Source: Polychytrium aggregatum (taxonomy: Eukaryota > Chytridiomycota > Chytridiomycetes > Polychytriales). From it: 30,478 nucleotides of DNA. Position numbers and translations under genes: made by a program. The notes under the pieces were generated by a model. The model was not told the origin of the DNA. It did no database searches and saw only the letters and a program-made list of their open reading frames with translations. The stretch is taken from positions 1 through 30,478 of the forward strand of contig NW_026516495.1 of the NCBI RefSeq assembly GCF_025602895.1, in the 5' to 3' direction. This document shows positions 20,427-30,478 of this stretch, in pieces (position 1 is the stretch's first letter; each line of letters starts with the position of its first letter).

Positions 20427-20568
20427 CATTGAGCCCGGTCTTTCTCCCGAGATTGAAAATATATGGGCTGCGCCCGACGCAAAGGTATCCAGCAATACAA
20501 GCAGTTGGTCAACAGAAGGCAGTGATTGTAGTCAAGCAAAAGTCTATCGGCAGCCCTATCGATACATT

Positions 20569-22372
20569 TCATGGCGCCGATTTGCGGGCCCATGCCACAA
20601 ACTGATCAAACAACGTTGGCCCTGGTTGCGACAATAAGAACGCACTGTTAGTAACCTGGCCCCACGCGGCCATCTTTGAGCCTGCCCAGATCCCTGTGCA
20701 AGCGACCATGTCCTCGCTCGGGCACCGATCGGGCACCTACATGCGTTCGAATCGTCATAGTTGCTAAAGTCTCCCGGCACCATCACCAAAAAGTCGAGTA
20801 GACTGCGCCACTGGTCTTTGTTGATGACCTTGAGCGGGCGGGCTTCGTCCAGAAATGCAAGGAATTTGCTGACGGTAGGATACCGGCTGGACGGAAGAGC
20901 CAGCAGCCAGAGTGCTTTGGCTGCAAGGCATGATCGTCGAGTTATTCACTCGGCTTCAATCAAGAAGAGTGTGGTGCCCAGCCGATCGAGCGATCTGTCA
21001 TCGCGCAACAGTAGCTTACCGGCCTGGATTGCCGGCCGAGATTGAGAGGGTGGCAAGCCCGGCGGGCATATACAAGGAGGAGGGTTGCTGATGAGATTGG
21101 TGTCGCAGAAATGTGTGTCCTGCGTCCCTCTGCTCGCCGTTGCTCAAACCAAAGCCCCGATATCGATGCCGGGGAGCGTTTCCGTTCCAACCTTGCCCAG
21201 AGCATACCGGACACCTGGGTGTTCGAATCTGCTTCCTCGCAGAATAATTCCACAGATGAAACCCGCCCCTCGTTCTCTCCCTTCCTACCACCACTTGCGA
21301 TTCGGCCTCCGCTTACATCAATCTCGAGGTTGCGCTGCTCAGAATCCTTGGCAAAGGTGAACAGCCAAATGTAAAAGTCGCGGAAGACGGCCATGTCTTT
21401 CATATCGTCTTCCAGTCGAGCCACGGCCTTGACGAGCTTCTCGGCTGAATCAACGCTGCCGGACACAGGTTCGCCGGCAGCCAAGCCATGTCCGATTCAC
21501 GTCGTCGGGGGTGACGGAAAAGTAAGAAATGCCAATTCTGTGGTCAGCTCTGGCGAGCCGAAGCCGCAAGTCTGACGGTTGGGAGCGATATTTGCCGGTA
21601 ACCAATGCCGGCCTAGGACAATATCATATTCGAGAGCAAAGATCAAAGCAGGCGATTACAGCCAAAGCAGAGTAGATGTCCAACAGATACGGATGTGCAC
21701 ACAAGACTGTTCCAGATCCAAATAGGACCCAGGTATACTTACTTTAGTGCCTTCATTCCCGCCTGCCATTCAGCTTTGGTCACATAGCCCATCGTTTTTG
21801 CTTGCAGCTTGTAGAACAACAGAAGGATTCCCAGCTGAAGGGGAAGCGATCATCCACGAAACATGTCAGCGGTGACGTGGTCGGCAATGGACGAGATCGA
21901 TACCAGGGATGGGCAGCCGATTCGAAGGGCACGGCGAAGCAGACCAAGCTGCCGGCCGGGACCACTCGCCAGCCTTGATGGATGGTGAGAAGTTGCATGC
22001 AAGAACCGATCGGTATCGATAGACCGTCGCAGTGCTGACTGGTACTCAATCGCTCGCCACATACATTGTCGGAGCTGATACCAATGTCGCCACAGAGCTT
22101 GTCGATACCCTCGGGTCCGATCGCATCCGAATCGCTCTCTGTGCGGATAAGATATACATGAGTTGCTGGTTACAGCGCTGCATCGGTCGACAAGCGCTTC
22201 AAGTGCTCGACTTGGACTTCTCAACTGTTAGCAGGGATGGCAGGAGCCGTGGATGTGCTCGAAGCGCAGACGACGATGAGCCATGGGACTCCACCAATTT
22301 ACCTTGGTATCTTTCGAACCAAGCTTGGCATTGTGTCGGGCAATATGTTGATGAAACCTGGAGACCAGCCAT
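20569..22372 (-). CDS. DCN1-like protein (DCUN1 family), cullin neddylation co-E3
   Basis: Scaffold-type E3 that promotes NEDD8 transfer from Ubc12 to cullins through its potentiating neddylation (PONY) domain. Exons (high to low): 22372-22303, 22138-22065, 21834-21743, 21455-21317, 21023-21020, 20920-20741, 20621-20569; total 612 nt, 203 residues. Family matches run from end to end: WFERYQESDSDAIGPEGIDKL, FYKLQAKTMGYVTKAEW, FRDFYIWLFTFAKDSEQRNLE, KDQWRSLLDFLVM, and the C-terminal SNYDDSNAWP-TLFDQF, which keeps the acidic/Ala/Asp patch that contacts cullins (Asp182/183, Ala186, Asp192). There is no N-terminal UBA domain, as in the short DCUN1 paralogues; an in-frame stop precedes the chosen ATG. 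Exon 5 is only 4 nt (GCCG) and is required for both frame and alignment. Convergent with centrin. Confidence 0.93.
21020..21023 (-). other. 4-nt micro-exon of the DCN1-like gene
   Basis: On the minus strand CAATCCAG|GCCG|GTAAGC gives a consensus acceptor, four coding bases and a consensus donor. It joins ...EID to AKALW... with one extra residue, exactly the spacing expected from the family (LDLEMAVAYW-like block), and converts phase 0 to phase 1, which the next exon needs. No other donor/acceptor pair nearby gives the expected alignment. Confidence 0.75.
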
Positions 22373-23526
22373 GTTGCAGGGATGATCGGCCCGCGGCCAG
22401 AATCAGATCGTGGCCAAGAGAGGATGCGAATGAAAATGAGGATGAACATGATCATGAGTACGGAGATGGAGGTGAAGGAGCCGACCCTTCGCGGGGCCAA
22501 GATTTGTCTCATAAACAGCGATCGGCATGAAAAATGCGATACGGGAATGCTGTCTCTCGATTCTTTGGACGAAATGCGACCGGGGTGCTGCCGATGGCCC
22601 TGACACACTCACATCCTTGGCTCGCGATGTGCCATTGCTGTTCAACCAGAATGAACACTCAAATTAACACAGGTCCGAATCGTGCGAGCGATAGCGAGAG
22701 ACCGCAAGGCAATTTCGGATGCCCCAGAGCTGCTGATTTCCGATCGCAGATCAACAGGCTGACCGACTGATCGATCGATAGATCAGTCCGCTGATCGATC
22801 CATGCCTCAGGCCATCTGTTCGATTTGCTCACCTATTGTGTGTCGACGTCGATCGCTGCTTTGACCGCTTGGAGGCCTTGCTGGCTATACTTTGGGTTGG
22901 CTCTGGCGCCAGGGTCGTGGCGGGAGCTCTCTTTCGTTTTGACGACATAGCGAGGATCGGTTGTGGAGGAGGTGGTGGTGGTGGTGATGACGAGGAGGAG
23001 AATCTGGATGGCGCCTGCAGGATTTGCAATGGTGGATATGCTCAGCGGCGTTTGCGTGTGCTGACGGTCAGCTATGGTGGCAGGTTCGCTCAGCAGCCGC
23101 TGGTCGATTTGATCTGCGGTGGCGAGAGGGAAATGCGCTGCGATGAGCCCAGCAGCGGCAGTGGATGCAACAAACAAGTCGGCGGTTGCCAATCTCGGGC
23201 TTGCCCACGCATCTGCTGTCCGACAACTGACTGGACCTCGCAGGCAGCCGGACGATGTCAACAAACGGCGTGGGTGTCGTTACGAGTGGCGGAACGAGGT
23301 GGCAGGGGAGAAGACAGCGGGAATTGCTGGCCTGGAGTGGCCAGGCGACGACATCGCCGACGACATGGTATTGGGCACTGTTCTCCAGCCGGACAAGACC
23401 GAGACATGGCTTCCCCATGAGCGGATCGCTTCCACAATCCAAGCGTTGTCGTCAATCAATGTGTCCGGCGCTGGATAGCCGCTATGCCTGCCTGCCTCCC
23501 CCCCCATCGCAGCTTCCAATGAGACT
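22373..23526. other. Intergenic region between two minus-strand genes
   Basis: This holds the presumed promoter of the DCN1-like gene and the 3' end of the membrane-protein gene. A GATC-rich inverted/direct repeat cluster (CTGATCGATC units) lies at about 22763-22802, and a GGT/GAG triplet-rich stretch at about 22966-23000. An open frame at 22836-23420 (+) has no recognisable domain and I do not call it. Confidence 0.55.
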
Positions 23527-25820
23527 TCATCCTTGAGCGCCGCTCCACGGGATCATGAGGATGCCGCCAACAAGAATGCCGCCGCCCGAGAACGCAAAGG
23601 ACGCAAAGTGTCTCCAGAAGGCCATACACGGTGGTGAGTAGATGTACAGGTATCCCGGGGATCCACCCAGTTGCTTGCCGATCATGTCGGTGAGAATCGT
23701 GGCAACGATGTTCATCAGAGCCAAGCCAACCCATTGCCAGAGCTGAGGCTTGAAATAGCCGCAGAGGTTATATCCAGCGCCGCAATCGAACACCTGCCAG
23801 CGACAGGGAAGCGAGCGGTGAGTCGAAGCTCGGGAACCAGCACAATATCAGGCGACTCTCACCGTATAGTATAGCGAGTAGTTTGCGGCATTCATCAGAG
23901 CGAGTTGAGCAAGGCAGTAGTAGTCCGAAACAATCTTGGTCCCCTGTGATGCAACACGTAAATGTCGTCGGCAAGCGGCTCAGCAGCCAAAACATTGGAG
24001 CCTGTATTCGAGGTGTATGGAAAATGTGCATGCTCACAAGCAATGCCCTGCAACAACGGTCTGCAAGCCATGGTCTGCAAACGATGGTCTGCGAGCGATC
24101 GATCTACAGCTCACCATATACATTGCGCGCATGACCGACTCTTCGCATATGGAGCGAGGAAGGAATCGTTTGAACGGGCGCATGAGAACCAAGGTTGCAT
24201 TTGTTCTTGCTAACACTGGCGAGGGGGGGAAAGGATGGCGTGATATTAATTTCAGCAGGGTTGCGATGAGAAGCAATGCTTCTGAGGTCATGGGGCTATC
24301 TGCTTCAGCAGCTCCATCGACATCGTCAACGGCTCGATCGACATCAGCACCAGCCAGGCTCCGCAGCATCGCCGGTTCTCACCGTCGAGAATGACTGTCA
24401 AAGCCATGTTCATGATGAATGCGAACGGCGAGTTGTCCATGGAGGCAATCAACAACACAAAGGCCACTCCCTGTGAGGTTGGTCGCATTGGCGGGTGTTG
24501 GTCAGAAAGTGGTTGTAGCGGGTTTTGTGCAATCGCGCATGGAGCAGTGTCGTTTCTCAGGTGCACATGCTCGCACCTGTATCCCGGCCGCAACAAAGGC
24601 ATAAAGCGAAACGATGTTGGATGTCTTCCAAAAGAACTGGTGGTCGAGGACGACGACCTTGTAGTCGCCCAGCTCCTCCTTCGATGGATCGCGGCCATGC
24701 CGCAGCCGGAACTGTTGGCAGGGGTCTGTGACCTTGCTCAGATGGGTATCCAGCATACTCCAGGACTTCTCGTAGATGACAAAGATGATGATCTCGCAAA
24801 AGTTGACAATGAGGGGTGCCCCAACGAGAGCGACAGAATCCAGGAGAATCGAGTTGGAGCTGTGGGCATAGGCCAAGAAATTGCCATAGCCCAGTCCATA
24901 GATGAGCACGATGATGATGAAGCAGACAATATACGCAGCAAAGAGTGGCTGGAGAATCATGAAAGCGGAGAAGAATGGCACCGGGCGCAAACATAGCTTC
25001 AGGACAAAGAGAATTTGTATCAGGATCGAAAACAGGAACAAGACAAAGAAACACTGGAGTAGCGAGCTTCTGAACGGGAGCCAGAGTGTGACGACGACGA
25101 GTACGACCATGTAGGCCACAGTGAACATCATTGGGGTGACAATCCGGTGAAAGATGGCCTTGAAGGAGCCCAGCGTGAAGGCGTTACTGCACAAGAAACG
25201 AGAGGGCATTTCCAGGTTATCAGAAGGATTGATGCATCGCAGCGCCAAGGTGGGTATGAGGGAGCCATGGCGTCATGGTGGCATTTGCAGCAGCATCTCG
25301 AGCAGGGTACTTCATGTCAGTATTGGGCGATGCTTTACCCCGTTAGCCCAAAGAATATCGGCAGAATTGTAAAGCTGAAGATAATTCCCTCGCTGACTGT
25401 GCACACTCGATCAAGGGTGCATTTGACAATCGAGTTGCGGAAGATGCTTGGCACGATCGTGAAGGAGGCAAAGAACAACATGGCAGCGAAGAACGGGCCG
25501 AGGCATCTGCATATCTGCCAGAGGTGCGAGGGGTGCAGGCGAATATCCATCAAGAACTTCCAGCGCGGCCATGGAGCTTCCTGGTCGGCATTGCTGCCGC
25601 TGTGATATGGCCTTTGTTGCAAGTTGGCGGCCTCGAGATCGCTCAGTTGGCGGAGCAACTCGAGGGGTCGCATGGCCTCCACTGGCGATAGCTTTGGATT
25701 AGACATCGAGTCGCGGCCAACGGAAGGGACTGGCTTGGCAACACTCGCCACTGGATAGCTCTGCGAGGAGGATGGGCGATATCGACAGAGCTTGCAGTCA
25801 AGCAAGCGGATTTCTGGCAT
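23527..25820 (-). CDS. Polytopic membrane protein of unknown family, six exons
   Basis: I do not recognise this family. Exons (high to low): 25820-25339, 25186-24577, 24470-24383, 24209-24115, 23943-23863, 23793-23527; total 1623 nt, 540 residues, all GT...AG and in frame. The first about 100 residues are hydrophilic and Ser/Pro/Leu-rich. The rest has about ten hydrophobic segments, for example GPFFAAMLFFASFTIVP (109-124), MMFTVAYMVVLVVVTLWL (about 180-197), FFVLFLFSILIQILFVL, AAYIVCFIIIVLIYGLGY, PLIVNFCEIIIFVIY, LWQWVGLALMNIVATIL and FAFSGGGILVGGILMIPW near the C-terminus. One large hydrophilic loop sits near the middle (DTHLSKVTDPCQQFRLRHGR region). No transporter, channel or GPCR signature is evident. 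It is divergent from the nucleoporin gene, sharing a 531-bp promoter region. Exon 4 is the least certain; it was chosen by splice phase. Confidence 0.78.
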
Positions 25821-26351
25821 CGAGCCAGAGCACGGGGTTTGGATCGCTCGCTGGTGAAGGACATGCCGCCTGGAACGGCAAGAAGTTGGCTCTGTCCATC
25901 CGGCGGAATAGTGGCTGTCCTCAGGCTACGTCAGCCCCGACCAGCGGGTCTTTTGCCGGGGGCAGTATTGCCCGGATCACCGACATATTGCTGCTGCACC
26001 AACGACGACGTCGCCAGCACCCCGGCACGCGCGTCAAGGAGGCCCCCTGACACAAACAGGGGGCGACGCGCCAGGATGCCCGGGCTGCGCACCACGCTCA
26101 ATATGCCCGGTTTGGGAAAAATGGATTTCATTGCGGCCACGGCTGGTGGTGCTCGTCTTGGGTGGCCCGGCTCGCTGGAACCTGCACACCGAGCGATCTA
26201 TCCAGAACCGACCAGGACCGATCCATCTCCAGCAGGAGCGCCCGGCATCCGATCTCGACGGCGCACGTCCCGCAGCAGTCGCATTCTATCCAGCCACTGC
26301 CTCACTGACCCACCCCCAGTCCTGGGCACCTACTCTGTTCAGCGCCCTGCC
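25821..26351. promoter_or_regulatory. Bidirectional promoter region (membrane protein / nucleoporin)
   Basis: The start codons of two divergent genes lie 531 bp apart, at 25820 (-) and 26352 (+). The region is GC-rich, has no obvious TATA box close to either start and has no feature that marks a specific regulator. It should hold both promoters and 5' leaders. Confidence 0.5.
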
Positions 26352-29300
26352 ATGCCCTGGATCCGAGAAACCCCGGTGCCCATCCACGAGGTCTACGAGC
26401 GACCCGGCCACGGAGACGGCCACCCAGCGCCGGCCGTCGGCCCGGTCTCCCATCTGACCATCGAAGCCGACGGCGTCGACCCCACGTACTACCCCACCTT
26501 CGATCTGATGCGCTATGATCAATTGGCATCATATTCTCCCCTGGGCTCGACATTCCACCTCTACGATCGAGCCAGCTCGGCTCGGGAGTACGCACGCGCG
26601 GATGGCTCAGACTCGAATCATGATGCAGAGACGGAGGGCTCTGAGCAAACAACAATATGTGTCATGTCGGGCTATTGGCATATTCTGGGAAACCGCCGGA
26701 CCTGTCTGGAAATCAAGACCTTTCCTCCCCCCATCGTCGGCGACCCTGACGACCAGAGCATCTTTTTGAGTAAGCAAGTGCACTCGGCCCTGCTCTGGAA
26801 CGGCACGGCGCCTATCTTTCTACCTTGCTCGCTGGCCGCAGCAACAGAAAGTATCTCCACCGCTACTGGACCGACGCTGGTCGCCCCCCAAGTGGCATCA
26901 TAGTAAATCTACTAGTTTCTGACTCTCTCTCTCTCTCTCTTCCTCTCTCTGCCGCTCAATCCAGGCTCCCTGTCGAACCAGTCGATCCAGATTCACCTTC
27001 CCGAGCCGGCCCTGCCAGATCCTGCTCTATTTTACTGCAAAGAAACCCAGTCGATCCTGGTCCACGTAGTGCTCGCATCTGGCGAGCTGCGGCGCTTCCA
27101 GATCTCCGTCGTCGAGGCGCAGGACGTGGTGCTCAGCGAGCTCACTCCCGTGGTCTTTGACCCTGCACTCTCGGATCCTGGGACCAAGCCCAGGCTGCCG
27201 GTGCTGGTCTCTATGCCGGATGTCAATCAAGCCTGGGTCTCGTTCTCGGACGGAGCGCTTCTCTATCTCGATATTCGCAATGGATTAGAAGGTATGTTGG
27301 TGTTGTATGGATCGATGCCGGGACCCACAGCCGCAGAGCGAGACCTGGATCAGGGACTGACCGGCCAATCCCGCAATTCGCGATGGGATGGTTCACGCTT
27401 TGGACCGCAGCCCAGGTCATCCTACAAGACAGCCCGAACTTGATGGGCAAGCTGACCTCGCTGGTCCCCAAGCTACTCCAGAGCAAGCTCTATCGCCAAT
27501 CCTCAATCCAGGCTGCCGAAATCGAGGAGCCGGACTGGCCCGTCTCGCTTGTGACCGAGGAGAATCTTCCGGTGGCCGTGGTGCTGACGCGCGAGGGCCG
27601 CATTCGAGTCTGGGATGCTGTCCAAAAACGATGCTTGAAGAGCATCCAGTTGGAACAGGAGCTGCTGACAACGGTGGACGAGAGCATGCAGAGAATCTGC
27701 TCGTTTTCCAAGGTCTCGCAAGAAGCTCGGTACCACATGAAAGCCTTTGACTGGATCGTCGACGACAACACCGGCGACCAGAGCTTCAAGCTAGCTCTGC
27801 TGATTCCGACCGCGCACTCGGCAGCGCCCATCCTGCTCGTGAGCCAAGTTCAGTATACTCGTGGAACTGCCGACATCAGCCCTATTCACAAATCGATATG
27901 CCACTGGGATGACGATGCCGGAACCACCATCGCCGATCATCTGGTCGACTTTTTCGTTGTGCCGTCCTCGTGTCTGGGCGGCAACGTTCTGTCGGCTCAG
28001 CCCGGCGATCCGACTGTTGTCGACAGGTCCTGGGCCATCTGTGGCGCCTGGGAGCGCCAGTGCCAGAGCTATGCGCGCTACACACACATTATTTTAACCA
28101 CCGCCGGTCCCGAGGTGCCTTCCAAGCATATAACCCCGCAGCGGTGGATCTCGATCTGGACTCGGCCGCGACAATTGCTGGACGTTCCAGAATCGGAGCA
28201 GCGCATTCAAGCCAACGATATTGACGAGCTCTTCCTGAAGCACCTGGTCGCCAGCGAACGATTCAGTACAACCGTTCTGCACAACGTCCTGGAGCAGTAC
28301 GTCGAGTTCTATAGCGTGCCTCTGCCTGACCTGATCAAGATTCCTCTGGGCCGGTGTATCACGATGGCAGTGCACGAAGCCGTAAAGCAAGCCACGGACC
28401 TGTCGCCTATAGACGATCAAGTCCTTCTTGAGGCCGTCCAGATCCACCACGAAGAGCTCCGAGAGAAATGGGGACGGTTCCTGGCCATGTGCATCGAGCT
28501 CGACATTGTCGAAAACACGCCGCTCGGTCTGGGCATCAACCCGATCACAGGGCTTGTCACCATGGTCAAGCGTGGCGGCTTCAGTATTCTCCGTATGTGC
28601 GATGCTTCCGAGGTCTTGTGCCTGCAGCAGAACGCTGTCTCTGGAGGATTCGACTCGTCGGCCTTTGCCATGCTGGCACCCTCGTGGCTGAAGCGATACC
28701 CGGGCCTCTGCTCAAGTCAGTTCCGACACAATGCCACCGTCTTCTTTGACGTTGTTGACCACGTCAACCAAGTGGTCCACCCATGCGACATCAAGGCCTT
28801 TGAAGAGGATGTCGCGTATAGCCTCTCAAGCCACGACAGCGTCGGCATGACGATATCATACGTGGCCTCGCTCTACAGCAAACACTTCCATGAACTCGCG
28901 CGAAGCCCCGAGGACGTCAATGCGCTTCTGCGTGAGCTCAGCGGAATCGAAGAGTTTCCTGTGTGGTACACCGAGATGATTGATCTTCTCGGCGGCAAGG
29001 ATGCGCTTTCGACTACAAGCACCCCCTGGCAGTGGCCGTCTTTCTCGGACGGGCAGCGCTCCGACATGATGCAGTTGATCTTTGTCGCCAGTCAGAAGCA
29101 GATCATCGAGTCCAGATACGAGCTCTGCCGCAACTTTTTGGTGTTCCTGACGGTCCTGAAGAGCCAAGGCCATCGCTTGGGTCTGCGGTTCGAGGTGCCC
29201 AAGGTCACTTTTTTGAGCACGTGTGTGCTGTTCCAGTCGCTTTACTTTTTGAAGTGGAGCGGCGAGCGACGCACGCGCCGGTCTCTCCCGCGGCGGGACG

Positions 29301-30478
29301 AGATTGGCGTCGAAGGCCGTCTGCAAACGCTCAGTCTCGCTGGCAGCCATCCCGAGTACCAAAGTGACCTCGTCCTGGCCAAGATCATCAACTATCGGCT
29401 CTGTCATCGCGACCAACCATCGGCCAGCTTCGAAGAGGGCCTGTTTAGCGAAATTACGGCTGTTGTCAGCGCACGCATGGCCAAGCTCGAAATTCTGGCG
29501 CCGGTGTCGCTGCGAACCAGCAACGTATTCAAGAACACACAGGAAGACCAGGTCCGACGGGGTTACTTTGAACTATTGCTCCCGATCTGGCGACTGGGCG
29601 AGTATGAGCTCCTGTCCGAGGGCCTGAAGATGGTGCCCTTCTGCGGATGCACCGGCGTGAGCGCCAAGGGGCCGGGTAGCGGGATCATGTATCTCGCTGG
29701 TATCACGAAGCTCGAACTCGGCGAGATCGAGAGATCCAAGACATATCTTGAACGGGCAGTGCTATCGTTTGGTAAGCGCACGGTCTTGACATGACTCTCT
29801 GCCTCGAAGCCATGAATTGCTTGGGAGCACAGGCATGCATATGGTGGCTCAGTGCCTGCCACACGGCGCCCGCTATATGCCACGCGTTGCTGATCTTCGA
29901 TCGTTGCTTTGGCCCGCAGACGAGGCCAGTCGCAAGGACCTGGACATGCTCCACCCAGGTTTTGCACAGTCTCTGACCTTGAGGCGTACTATGAGCACAT
30001 CATTCGAATCTACGAACAGAAGAAGATATCCGACGGCGTTGTGCACTTTGTGTTGCTTGCAATGTCGATTGCTGTCCCGGAGAAGGTATTTACTTGCATA
30101 ACAGCAGGAGTTGCGAAAGGCTGGTGCATGCTCTTGAAACGTCTGGGCTGCAATGCCAGAGAGCTCTCTGTCGTAACCAAGCACAAGCAGCTGATTGAAA
30201 TTGGATGCCGATACTGGTCGGCTAATTATACGATACCGATGTTGGTGACAGATGAACCGCTATCGCATGCGGCTGTTCCATGAATATTTGGAGCTGCTGG
30301 ACTTTGATGCAGCCTACACGGCCCTCATGGTCCAATACAGAGCCGACCAGGTAAGGGCCTCAAGCAGCGATGGAAACGATACCAAGCAAGCTGTGCCAGT
30401 GTCCGGATGAACAGACGCGGACTTGATCCTCCTGTCGATGGTGCTGACCCTTGCCTACGGTCCCTGTTGCTGGGACGC
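26352..30478 (+). CDS. NUP120: Nucleoporin Nup120/Nup160, 3' end beyond the window
   Basis: Scaffold subunit of the Y-complex (Nup84/Nup107-160) of the nuclear pore. Exons: 26352-26769, 26965-27291, 27411-29771, 29833-29958, 29970-30085, 30252-30350; about 1149 codons are visible and the gene continues past the edge. The N-terminal half is a predicted beta-propeller: short strands such as VVLASGELRRFQISV, VVLTREGRIRVWDAVQKRC and FSILRMCDASEVLCL recur, as in Nup160, where a VxLxxDxxLRxWs strand marks the blades. It is followed by helical repeats (GITKLELGEIERSKTYLERA; YYEHIIRIYEQKKISDGVVHF; RLFHEYLELLDFDAAYTAL) typical of the Nup120/160 C-terminal solenoid. The start is the first ATG in the open frame with the conserved LEIKTFPPP block. 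Oddity: between exons 4 and 5 only 11 nt (29959-29969) separate the frames, which is either an assembly indel or something stranger. The last exon before 30478 is not resolved. Confidence 0.85.
26932..26950. repeat. (CT)n pyrimidine tract in nucleoporin intron 1
   Basis: A run of about ten CT dinucleotides with one break lies 15 bp upstream of the acceptor CAATCCAG (ending at 26964). It probably acts as the polypyrimidine tract of this 195-nt intron. Confidence 0.8.

Noticed and set aside
22836..23420. 194-residue open frame on the + strand
   Set aside because: Its Gly-rich segment comes from a GGT repeat, and the remainder shows no family likeness or splice structure.

Overview
This window looks like nuclear DNA from an early-diverging, flagellated (chytrid-type) fungus. 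The genes are intron-rich with GT...AG introns, coding regions are GC-rich with C-ending codons, PEP carboxykinase is the ATP-dependent fungal type, and there is a true centrin, a basal-body protein typical of zoosporic fungi. The lineage is an inference from gene content; no rRNA or mitochondrial marker is present. Six protein genes could be spliced by hand from start to stop, and a seventh runs off the right edge. All seven reading frames close only with the introns listed.

Layout: 1-3106 has no gene I can support and ends in the promoter of PCK1 (+, 3107-5109, 3 exons). A U6 snRNA gene (+, 6111-6235) follows, with a TATA-like box and a T7 terminator. PDS5 (-, 7113-14632) has 27 coding exons and about 1335 codons; several of its introns carry minisatellites. 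A secreted Asn/Gln-rich protein with a C-terminal CBM19-like cysteine domain lies at 15192-17712 (-). Centrin (+, 19172-20403) has a first coding exon that is only ATG and a 12-nt last exon. It converges on a DCN1-like neddylation factor (-, 20569-22372) that needs a 4-nt micro-exon. An unrecognised polytopic membrane protein (-, 23527-25820) is divergent from a Nup120/Nup160 nucleoporin (+, from 26352, cut by the window end).

Most of these are housekeeping genes with no operon-like relation: gluconeogenesis, splicing, cohesin regulation, basal body, cullin neddylation and nuclear pore. I see no mobile element, CRISPR array, rRNA or tRNA. The most unusual content is the set of extreme gene structures (4-nt exon, 3-nt coding exon, a 22-nt intron or indel, an 11-nt discontinuity), a U6 RNA with an extra 3' UUCG hairpin, the poly-Asn secreted protein and the orphan membrane protein.
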